In this document: piece by piece, positions 1-3,934 of the stretch
Layout of the letters: each line of letters starts with the position of its first letter
How positions within the stretch are numbered: position 1 is the first letter of the stretch
From: Clostridia bacterium
GTDB taxonomy: Bacteria; Bacillota; Clostridia; Oscillospirales; Ruminococcaceae
Direction: 5' to 3'
Assembly (NCBI GenBank): GCA_021152595.1
Contig: JAGKVC010000160.1
Span: 1-7,122, forward strand
Length of the DNA: 7,122 bases
Notes under the pieces: model-generated
Database searches by the model: none
Seen by the model: the letters and a program-made list of their open reading frames with translations, nothing else
What the model was told of the DNA's origin: nothing
Translations under genes and position numbers: made by a program

Positions 1-432
1 GGTTGTCGGGGATTTGACCAGCTCGCCCTGACTGAACTGCATCAGCACTTCTCCCCCGACGGGCGGAACAGGCTGCTCAACGGGCGCTTCGGTCTCTGCC
101 GGTGCAGGGGGATCGGTTTCAGCGGCTTCGGGAATGCTGCGGCTGAGGATTGCGGCGGCTTCTGCTGCCTGCGTGTCTGTCTGCGTCTGCGTGACGGTTT
201 CGGTGCGCGGCGGCGCGGTATATTTTGTCGCGGGCAATGCGGTCGTGACGGCAGGTGCCGTGGTCTGCGCGGTCCGCGGTGCAGTATACTGATGCTCCGG
301 TGCAGCGGGCGGCGTCAGCTTTCCCGCTTCCGAATAGGCATACCAGCAGGCAGCACCGACCATAGCCGCGCTGAGTGTCAGTGCTGCGTAAAAGCCTTTG
401 CCGGTTTTTCCGGCATGTGTGTTCTGTTTCAT
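1..432 (-). CDS. Membrane-anchored M23 peptidase-like protein, N-terminal part (cut by window edge)
   Basis: Reading the minus strand from ATG 430-432 gives 144 open codons to the left edge, so the C-terminal part is missing. Residues 1-12 are short and basic. Residues about 13-33 (GFYAALTLSAAMVGAACWYA) are one hydrophobic segment that would anchor the protein with its bulk outside the cell. Residues about 39-125 form a low-complexity linker rich in Thr, Pro, Ala and Glu. The last visible residues, GEVLMQFSQGELVKSPTT, match the lead-in to M23 (LytM/SpoIIQ-type) metallopeptidase domains in clostridia, which usually continues into a WQTHNGxD-like motif. The zinc ligands lie outside the window, so catalytic competence cannot be judged. 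The start is supported by GAAAGAAAGG at 441-450, with the AAAGG core 8 nt from the ATG. The family cleaves or binds peptidoglycan; SpoIIQ acts in engulfment during sporulation. M23-like is fairly sure, a true SpoIIQ role is not. Confidence 0.72.
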   Translation of the reverse strand, partial: MKQNTHAGKTGKGFYAALTLSAAMVGAACWYAYSEAGKLTPPAAPEHQYTAPRTAQTTAPAVTTALPATKYTAPPRTETVTQTQTDTQAAEAAAILSRSIPEAAETDPPAPAETEAPVEQPVPPVGGEVLMQFSQGELVKSPTT

Positions 433-510
433 AGATATCGCCTTTCTTTCAATGGTTCAAGCCTCGTCACCCGATCGGCTTTCAGGGCTATTATGCATCG
501 CTTTCCGGCG

Positions 511-516
511 ATTATA
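511..516 (-). promoter_or_regulatory. Weak candidate -10 for the M23-like gene
   Basis: The minus strand reads TATAAT at 516-511, about 80 nt upstream of the ATG at 432. No good -35 hexamer lies 16-18 nt further upstream. This is only the best AT-rich candidate in the divergent region, and the transcript start is unknown. Confidence 0.25.
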
Positions 517-591
517 CATTGTTTGATCAGCAGACAGCGAAAAGCCAGAATTATTTTTTTCACGGGAACTAATTATTTTTTGCTGTGCCCA

Positions 592-620
592 TTGCACTTT
601 TTGCTATTATATGGTATAAT
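592..620 (+). promoter_or_regulatory. Promoter P1 of the two-component operon
   Basis: The -35 is TTGCAC (592-597), the spacer is exactly 17 nt, and the -10 is TATAAT (615-620) preceded by TG at 612-613, an extended -10. Transcription would start near 627, leaving a leader of about 140 nt before the regulator start codon. The layout closely resembles promoter P2 at 2788-2816. No convincing pair of LytTR-type direct repeats was found upstream by eye. Confidence 0.85.
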
Positions 621-705
621 AACTGTATACGGTTTGTAAACTAACAGAAATATTATACAAAAAAGATAAACAAATGCGAACCGCTGTCCCGTAATTGAAA
701 AAAAC

Positions 706-743
706 ACTGTGTATGACGCCGTCCCTGCGGCAGGATGCACAGT
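706..743 (+). promoter_or_regulatory. Leader stem-loop upstream of the regulator's ribosome binding site
   Basis: Bases 706-714 (ACTGTGTAT) pair with 735-743 (ATGCACAGT) over 9 bp, including one G-U pair. Inside, GCCG (718-721) pairs with CGGC (728-731). An alternative inner stem, CCTG 724-727 with CAGG 731-734, is mutually exclusive with it. The structure ends 7 nt before GGGGAGG at 751. It could affect translation or mRNA stability. A ligand-binding or protein-binding role is not shown. Confidence 0.45.
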
Positions 744-750
744 CCTTTTA

Positions 751-757
751 GGGGAGG
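751..757 (+). promoter_or_regulatory. Ribosome binding site that fixes the regulator start
   Basis: GGGGAGG lies 11 nt before ATG 769, slightly long but very strong. It sits downstream of the longer in-frame ATG at 709, so the 709 start would place the ribosome binding site inside the gene. The 10-nt string GGGGAGGTTG is repeated exactly at the small peptide gene (2873-2882). Confidence 0.85.
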
Positions 758-768
758 TTGAAACTGTA

Positions 769-1461
769 ATGAAAATTGCTGTATGCGACGACGAACCGCT
801 GATCTGCAAAGAGGTGATCCGGCGAATCCGGATGCTTTCACCGACAGAGGATGTTCTGGAATTCCACAACGGAAAAGAGCTGCTCGACAGCGGATTTACC
901 TTTGACCTAGTGTTCCTCGATATTGATATGCCGGAGATGGGCGGCATGGAGACAGCCGGTGTCCTCAGCAGAAGACGCCGCGATACGCTGATCATCTTCC
1001 TGACCGGTTCCAGAGAGCATATGCCCGATGCTTTCAAGGTGCGTGCGTTCCGGTATATCTGCAAGCCGGTCATGCCGGAGGAATTCCATGAGGCTTTTAT
1101 CTCCGCGAAACAGGAGTTTGCAGAGCGCGTCATGATCTCCGTGCGGCACGATCATATGACCTGTACGATTCTGCTCGATGATGTTATCTGCTTTGAGGCA
1201 TACGGCGACGGTACCTATATTTACACTGCCGATGCCGTTTATACATCCGCGCGCTCGCTGCGTTCATGGCTCGATGAGGTCGGTGAACATTATTTCTATC
1301 AGGTTCACCGCTCCTATGTGATCTCGCTGCGGCATATCCAGAGCATTGAGCTGAATACGATCACCATGCGCGGACAGAACCTTGAGGTGCCGGTCTCGCG
1401 CAGAAGCCGCACCGCGCTGAAAGAGGCATTTCAGGCGTATATGAAAGAGAATGCTAGGTGA
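769..1461 (+). CDS. LytTR-family response regulator (AgrA/ComE-like)
   Basis: The protein has 230 residues, the usual length for an AgrA/VirR/ComE-type regulator. Residues 1-120 are a receiver domain: acidic pocket D7-D8, phosphoacceptor D51 in FLDIDMP, T79 and K99 in CKP. Residues about 125-225 are a LytTR DNA-binding domain, with the characteristic FYQVHRSYVISLRHIQSI segment (about 176-193) and a VPVSRRSRTALKEAF C-terminal strand-helix. Phosphorylation by the kinase encoded next should activate DNA binding; LytTR proteins usually bind pairs of 9-bp direct repeats upstream of promoters. The start at 769 was chosen over the in-frame ATG at 709 because the receiver begins at MKIAVCDDEP and GGGGAGG precedes it. 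It is cotranscribed with the kinase from P1. The adjacent peptide unit at 2788-3179 is a plausible target by position, but no operator was recognised. All key receiver residues are intact. Confidence 0.95.
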   Translation: MKIAVCDDEPLICKEVIRRIRMLSPTEDVLEFHNGKELLDSGFTFDLVFLDIDMPEMGGMETAGVLSRRRRDTLIIFLTGSREHMPDAFKVRAFRYICKPVMPEEFHEAFISAKQEFAERVMISVRHDHMTCTILLDDVICFEAYGDGTYIYTADAVYTSARSLRSWLDEVGEHYFYQVHRSYVISLRHIQSIELNTITMRGQNLEVPVSRRSRTALKEAFQAYMKENAR

Positions 1462-1467
1462 CAGGCG

Positions 1468-2769
1468 ATGGAGATGAATCCCGTTCTGTTTCATCTGATC
1501 GCACTCGGCATTGAACTCGTGAAGATGTATCTGTTCTGCTTTCCGCTGTTCCGACAGCATACACGTCCGCTGAAAATCACGCTGCCGACGATTTCGGCAG
1601 GTACCGTGATTTACATTGTGCTGGCGATGCTGAACAGCGAAAAGGCGAGCCTGTTCCGCTGGATTATCGTGCCGATCTGCTTTATCATTGCGGATTCCAA
1701 ATTTTCACGGATGATCTCGCTGCTTGCCTATCCGGTCGTTTCGATGCTGGATATGACCGCCGCACTGCCTGTGCTGTTCCTGTTCAACATCTCAACAAAT
1801 GAGATGAGCGATAATTCCGTCATGAAGCTGTTCAGCAATATGATCTCCATTCCGTTCCTGCTGCTGCTCGTGATGCTCGTGCGTGTTGCGGCGAATAAAC
1901 GGCGGCATTTGCAGATCCGCGGTAAGCTGGTCGTGCCGGTCATTCTGTTCCTGATTACGATCGGTACACTGGAAACTGCTGCCTTTTCGATCGCCAAAAC
2001 GCTGCCTGCGAATTACCGGATGACTGTGCTGTTCAGTCTGCTGGCGGCGAACATGCTGAGTCTGGTGCTGTGCGTCTGGATACTGCGGAGCGATTCCGAT
2101 AATCTGCTGCTGACGCAGGAGAGCCAGATCATGCAGAAGCAGATGGAGATGCAGAAGCAGCATTACACGCGCCTCATGGAAAAATCCGAGGAGCTGCGCA
2201 GCTTCCGGCACGATATCCGCAATCATATCTACTGCATGCGTGTCCTGCTCGATGAGGGCAATCTCGAGGAGCTGAAATCCTATATGGATTCGATGGATGT
2301 CATGGTGCATTCCGTCGGGCACAGCATCAAGAGCGGAAACAAGCTGCTCGATGCGATCATCGGCGAGCAGATGCACAAATATCCCGAAGTCAAGGTCGAT
2401 TTTGCCGGTTCCTACCCCGAGCAGAGCATGCTTTCGGATGTCGATTTCTGCACGATCTTCTTCAATGCGCTGAGCAATGCCTTTGAAGCCGCGGTACAGA
2501 CGGAGGCGAAAACGGTCTCGCTGCATGTGCGGACGCTCGAAACACATCTGCTGTTTTCGGTTTCCAATTCAGCCGCTGCCGCGCCGCAGATCCGGCATAA
2601 CCGCTTTATCTCGACGAAATCCGAGGCAGGTCACGGCTACGGCATGTCCAATATGATCGACTGCCTCAAGCGGAATCAGCTCCAGTACGATACCGAATTC
2701 CTCGACGGAATTTATACGCTGAATATCTATTTTATGAACGCGCTTGCGCCGTTCACCGCCAAAAATTGA
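1468..2769 (+). CDS. AgrC-like polytopic sensor histidine kinase (GHKL ATPase)
   Basis: The protein has 433 residues. Six or seven hydrophobic segments span residues 6-27, 37-55, 62-76, 82-108, 121-141, 153-176 and 184-206, forming a membrane sensor without a large extracellular domain. This is the layout of peptide receptors such as AgrC and ComD. A Gln/Glu-rich likely coiled coil (about 212-245) leads to the H-box FRHDIRNH with phosphoacceptor H248, typical of HPK10 kinases. The ATPase follows: N-box FFNALSNAFEAA (N333, N337) and G-box GHGYGMSNM (G388, G390, G392). It should phosphorylate the regulator encoded 6 nt upstream. ATG 1468 is used here. ATG 1474 (Met3) is also possible, since AGG at 1463-1465 is 8 nt from it, while AGGTG at 1456-1460 serves 1468. 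No AgrB or AgrD gene is visible. The input is unknown; a peptide is inferred from family architecture. Confidence 0.93.
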   Translation: MEMNPVLFHLIALGIELVKMYLFCFPLFRQHTRPLKITLPTISAGTVIYIVLAMLNSEKASLFRWIIVPICFIIADSKFSRMISLLAYPVVSMLDMTAALPVLFLFNISTNEMSDNSVMKLFSNMISIPFLLLLVMLVRVAANKRRHLQIRGKLVVPVILFLITIGTLETAAFSIAKTLPANYRMTVLFSLLAANMLSLVLCVWILRSDSDNLLLTQESQIMQKQMEMQKQHYTRLMEKSEELRSFRHDIRNHIYCMRVLLDEGNLEELKSYMDSMDVMVHSVGHSIKSGNKLLDAIIGEQMHKYPEVKVDFAGSYPEQSMLSDVDFCTIFFNALSNAFEAAVQTEAKTVSLHVRTLETHLLFSVSNSAAAAPQIRHNRFISTKSEAGHGYGMSNMIDCLKRNQLQYDTEFLDGIYTLNIYFMNALAPFTAKN

Positions 2770-2787
2770 CCGTTCGACGCTTTTGTG

Positions 2788-2816
2788 TTGCAATTTTCGG
2801 AGAGGTGTGCTATAAT
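2788..2816 (+). promoter_or_regulatory. Promoter P2 of the small peptide/RNA unit
   Basis: The -35 is TTGCAA (2788-2793), the spacer is exactly 17 nt, and the -10 is TATAAT (2811-2816) with TG at 2808-2809. It starts 19 nt after the kinase stop codon. No terminator separates the two, so readthrough from P1 may also feed this unit. It shares TTGCA, a T-run, the 17-nt spacing and the extended TGNTATAATAA with P1. The string ACCGTTCGA at 2769-2777 resembles one LytTR half-site, but no partner repeat was seen 12-13 nt away. Confidence 0.85.
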
Positions 2817-2822
2817 AAATAA

Positions 2823-2846
2823 CGGAGCGGAAATACAGATGCTCCG
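2823..2846 (+). other. 5'-terminal hairpin of the P2 transcript
   Basis: CGGAGC (2823-2828) pairs perfectly with GCTCCG (2841-2846) around a 12-nt loop. The predicted transcription start, 7 nt after the -10, falls at the foot of the stem. The RNA would therefore begin with a stem-loop, a common stabilising arrangement for small RNAs and long-lived mRNAs. Confidence 0.5.
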
Positions 2847-2872
2847 ATACGAAAGTGCGATCAACGATACAT

Positions 2873-2879
2873 GGGGAGG
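2873..2879 (+). promoter_or_regulatory. Strong ribosome binding site of the 20-residue peptide gene
   Basis: GGGGAGG stands 6 nt before ATG 2886, near-ideal spacing. This is the main support that so short a frame is translated. An in-frame ATG at 2871 overlaps the site itself and is unlikely to be the start. Confidence 0.85.
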
Positions 2880-2885
2880 TTGGAC

Positions 2886-2948
2886 ATGAAGTTTTTTTAT
2901 TGTGATATTGAGTGGCTGAAATGGCTGTTTCCGTGGATTCTGCCCTGA
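2886..2948 (+). CDS. 20-residue Trp-rich hydrophobic peptide, function unknown
   Basis: The predicted product is MKFFYCDIEWLKWLFPWILP, ending at TGA 2946-2948. It has its own near-consensus promoter, a strong ribosome binding site at ideal spacing, and a terminator downstream, so translation is likely despite its size. It has three Trp (10, 13, 17), one Cys (6), two Pro (16, 20), and balanced charge (K2, K12, D7, E9). There is no signal peptide, double-Gly leader or AgrD-like motif. A thiolactone of the AgrD type is unlikely because Cys6 is far from the C-terminus and AgrB is absent. Possible roles, all inferred, are: an unprocessed peptide signal sensed by the adjacent kinase; a membrane-active peptide like delta-toxin or a phenol-soluble modulin; or a regulatory leader peptide sensing Trp or stalling at its terminal Pro-stop. 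I do not recognise it as a member of a known family. Confidence 0.7.
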   Translation: MKFFYCDIEWLKWLFPWILP

Positions 2949-3085
2949 AAAGCGCAATAGAACAAATTGAGGTTCCTGTCCTGTGCAGCGGTAGCGCTGT
3001 GCATCCCATTGATGCAGCATTCGATTCGATACGGGAGTCAGCGCTGCCTGCACATCTGAATTCCGTTTTTTATGATTCGCTATGA
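2921..3085 (+). CDS. Possible 54-residue overlapping small ORF, unknown
   Basis: An ATG at 2921 inside the 20-codon gene, in another frame, opens 54 codons to TGA 3083-3085. The product begins MAVSVDSALKSAIEQIEVPV, is mildly acidic, and has one Cys and no membrane segment. The frame is open back to 2912, where GTG is another possible start. The ribosome binding site is weak (GAGTGG at 2910-2915, 5 nt from ATG), so translation would probably depend on coupling to the upstream peptide gene. A frame of this length arises by chance fairly often. I list it because it fills most of the otherwise unexplained space before the terminator and its composition is not abnormal. No family recognised. Confidence 0.22.
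   Translation: MAVSVDSALKSAIEQIEVPVLCSGSAVHPIDAAFDSIRESALPAHLNSVFYDSL
2982..3003 (+). other. RNA hairpin in the P2 transcript
   Basis: Bases 2982-2990 pair with 2995-3003 over 9 bp (two G-U pairs) around a GTAG tetraloop. Two alternatives compete: GCATC 3001-3005 with GATGC 3011-3015, and TGTGCAG 2982-2988 with CTGCACA 3048-3054. The competing pairings suggest a structured RNA, though they may be incidental. Confidence 0.4.
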
Positions 3086-3089
3086 TATC

Positions 3090-3106
3090 AAGCCGGATAC
3101 CGGTTT
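3090..3106 (+). other. Hairpin followed by an AU-rich tract
   Basis: AAGCCGG (3090-3096) pairs with CCGGTTT (3100-3106), with one G-U pair, around an ATA loop. GTTATTATAATTTT follows. It resembles a weak intrinsic terminator or a 3' stability element just ahead of the stronger terminator at 3146-3179. Confidence 0.35.
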
Positions 3107-3145
3107 GTTATTATAATTTTCTCGTTCCATTCTCTTTCACCCAAG

Positions 3146-3179
3146 CCCGACTGATTTGTTGCAGTCGGGTGCTTTTTTT
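3146..3179 (+). terminator. Intrinsic terminator of the peptide unit and two-component operon
   Basis: CCCGACTG (3146-3153) pairs perfectly with CAGTCGGG (3162-3169) around an 8-nt loop. TGC and seven T (3173-3179) follow. It lacks a T-tract in the minus direction, so it serves plus-strand transcription. Confidence 0.92.
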
Positions 3180-3203
3180 CGGTGTCTCCGACGGATTGAT
3201 AAT

Positions 3204-3250
3204 GGGGACTCCGTCCCCAAACCCCTGCCAAAGGGACACTGTCCCTTTGG
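3204..3250. repeat. REP-like pair of perfect palindromes in the left arm
   Basis: GGGGAC (3204-3209) faces GTCCCC (3213-3218) across three bases. CCAAAGGGACA (3228-3238) faces TGTCCCTTTGG (3240-3250) across one base. Outer AATGGG (3201-3206) and CCCATT (3254-3259) could also pair. Back-to-back GC-rich palindromes between convergent genes are typical of dispersed REP-type elements. The corresponding stretch of the right arm has lost the palindromes. Confidence 0.65.
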
Positions 3251-3277
3251 AATCCCATTTTATGCTTGAATAGAATG

Positions 3278-3313
3278 AAAGCCGCTCCCATCAACGCTGA
3301 TTGGAGCGGCTTT
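3278..3313 (-). terminator. Hairpin terminator of the ABC/GtrA operon, possibly bidirectional
   Basis: AAAGCCGCTCC (3278-3288) pairs perfectly with GGAGCGGCTTT (3303-3313). After one mismatch, ATCA/TGAT extends the stem around an ACGC loop. On the minus strand the stem ends in CTTT followed by an AT-rich run. The plus side also ends TTTCTTATAT. It is at the centre of the 3182-3406 inverted repeat, about 70 nt past the GtrA-like stop codon. Confidence 0.75.
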
Positions 3314-3385
3314 CTTATATAATAGACATAAACATGGGATCTGGGGATCGTATCTCCGGCAGGGGGGGTGAGGGCAGCGCCGCCA

Positions 3386-3913
3386 TTACGAATCCGTCGG
3401 TGACACTTCTTTCTCCGAGGCGTTGTCCTTCTTGCGGAATACGACAACCTTGCTGAACAAATAGTTGGCGGCAAGAATGATGATCTGCGAGAGCAGGAAC
3501 ATTATGATTGCGCCCTTTTTGCTCCAGCCGAACAGCACAGGCAGCTCGTTCAGACCGAGATCCATAAAGAAGGATGCACCGCGTGCGCCGTAGAAGGTGA
3601 GGATTTCGTGCATCAGATCGCCCTTTTCCTTTGCCTCACTGTAAAACACATATTTCTTGTTGACATAGAACGCAAAGGTTATCGTGATGATCTGCGAAAT
3701 CGTTGTGTTGAGACCGCTTGCCAGCGCACTCTGTTCAACCGGCATTCCCAGACGTTCAAAGATCAGCATACCGGCGAATCGCGTGATCATGGAAACAACG
3801 GTCGTCCATGCGCCGTAATAGCAATAGCGCCAGAGACTCTCGTTTTTATCCCAGATTTTTTTCAGCGGCTTCGGGAGCAGCTTCAGCACAAATTGCAGCA
3901 GTTTTTCCAGCAT
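3386..3913 (-). CDS. GtrA-like four-helix membrane protein
   Basis: The protein has 175 residues, slightly longer than the 120-150 usual for GtrA-like proteins because of a basic amphipathic N-terminus (1-28). Four hydrophobic segments lie near residues 30-52, 63-84, 104-127 and 133-157. Family signatures are visible after segment 2 (FAFYVNKKYVF, 80-90) and segment 4 (NYLFSKVVVF, 150-159). Members are linked to moving undecaprenyl-phosphate-linked sugars across the membrane or modifying surface glycans, but many are uncharacterised. The start ATG 3911-3913 is preceded by GGAAGGAC, 7 nt away. A nearby ATG at 3918-3920 is out of frame. It is the last gene of the operon, 21 nt after the ABC subunit. 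Its C-terminal tail SEKEVSPTDS is charged, and the VSPTDS part lies within the 3182-3406 repeat, so it may be repeat-derived. No glycosyltransferase gene is visible nearby to explain its substrate. Confidence 0.88.
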   Translation of the reverse strand: MLEKLLQFVLKLLPKPLKKIWDKNESLWRYCYYGAWTTVVSMITRFAGMLIFERLGMPVEQSALASGLNTTISQIITITFAFYVNKKYVFYSEAKEKGDLMHEILTFYGARGASFFMDLGLNELPVLFGWSKKGAIIMFLLSQIIILAANYLFSKVVVFRKKDNASEKEVSPTDS

Positions 3914-3934
3914 GATACATGTCCTTCCGTTTTG

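Larger units (their letters stand above)
2823..3179 (+). ncRNA. Candidate short structured transcript (about 357 nt) carrying a small peptide gene
   Basis: P2 and the terminator at 3146-3179 bound a unit of about 357 nt with only a 20-codon gene near its 5' end. The rest holds several hairpins (2982-3003, 3001-3015, 3090-3106), some mutually exclusive. The position next to an AgrA/AgrC-like pair recalls Staphylococcus RNAIII, a 514-nt regulatory RNA encoding the 26-residue delta-toxin. The similarity is of arrangement only. No sequence relation to RNAIII is claimed, and a regulatory role for the RNA is inference. Confidence 0.4.
3182..3406. repeat. Large imperfect inverted repeat spanning the convergent intergenic region
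   Basis: The left arm 3182-3264 (plus) and right arm 3406-3327 (minus) share the same order of blocks. Both start GTGTC(T/A)CCGACGGATT then TAATGG (21 of 24 identical), then share CCCCTGCC, and end ATCCCAT(G)TTTATG. The arms are 83 and 80 nt, each followed inward by 13 nt before the central hairpin 3278-3313. The right arm contains the last seven codons and stop of the GtrA-like gene. The left arm reads V-S-P-T-D-stop in the matching frame. This may be two copies of a dispersed palindromic element in opposite orientation, a foldback/MITE-like element, or an inverted duplication of the gene's 3' end. No clear target-site duplication was seen. Confidence 0.7.

Noticed and set aside
530..592. 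LytTR direct repeats upstream of P1
   Set aside because: Only loose GTT/AAC matches were found. No two 9-bp sites at the expected 12-13 nt spacing.
674..751. Upstream mini-frames in the regulator leader (ATG 674, 6 codons; ATG 713, 12 codons ending at TAG 749-751)
   Set aside because: Neither has a Shine-Dalgarno sequence. The second does end at the edge of the regulator's ribosome binding site, but chance is the simpler explanation.
709..768. Longer N-terminus for the response regulator
   Set aside because: The extra 20 residues precede the normal receiver start and cover the GGGGAGG site and leader stem-loop.
1792..2547. A 251-codon minus-strand open frame
   Set aside because: It lies antisense to the histidine kinase, whose motifs are unambiguous. 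Its product is a His/Gln/Arg-rich shadow.
2886..2948. Peptide as an AgrD-type thiolactone precursor
   Set aside because: No AgrB gene is present, Cys6 is 14 residues from the C-terminus, and the amphipathic leader and acidic tail of AgrD are missing.
2569..3053. Minus-strand frames of 146 and 108 codons across the kinase end and peptide unit
   Set aside because: No ribosome binding site or promoter was seen, no domain is recognisable, and they run against the well-supported plus-strand signals.
2886..3179. Classical trp-operon attenuator
   Set aside because: The Trp codons fit, but no tryptophan gene follows on the plus strand. The terminator leads into a convergent region.
3082..3273. A 63-codon plus-strand frame through the terminator and repeat
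   Set aside because: It runs through the intrinsic terminator and palindromes and has no ribosome binding site.
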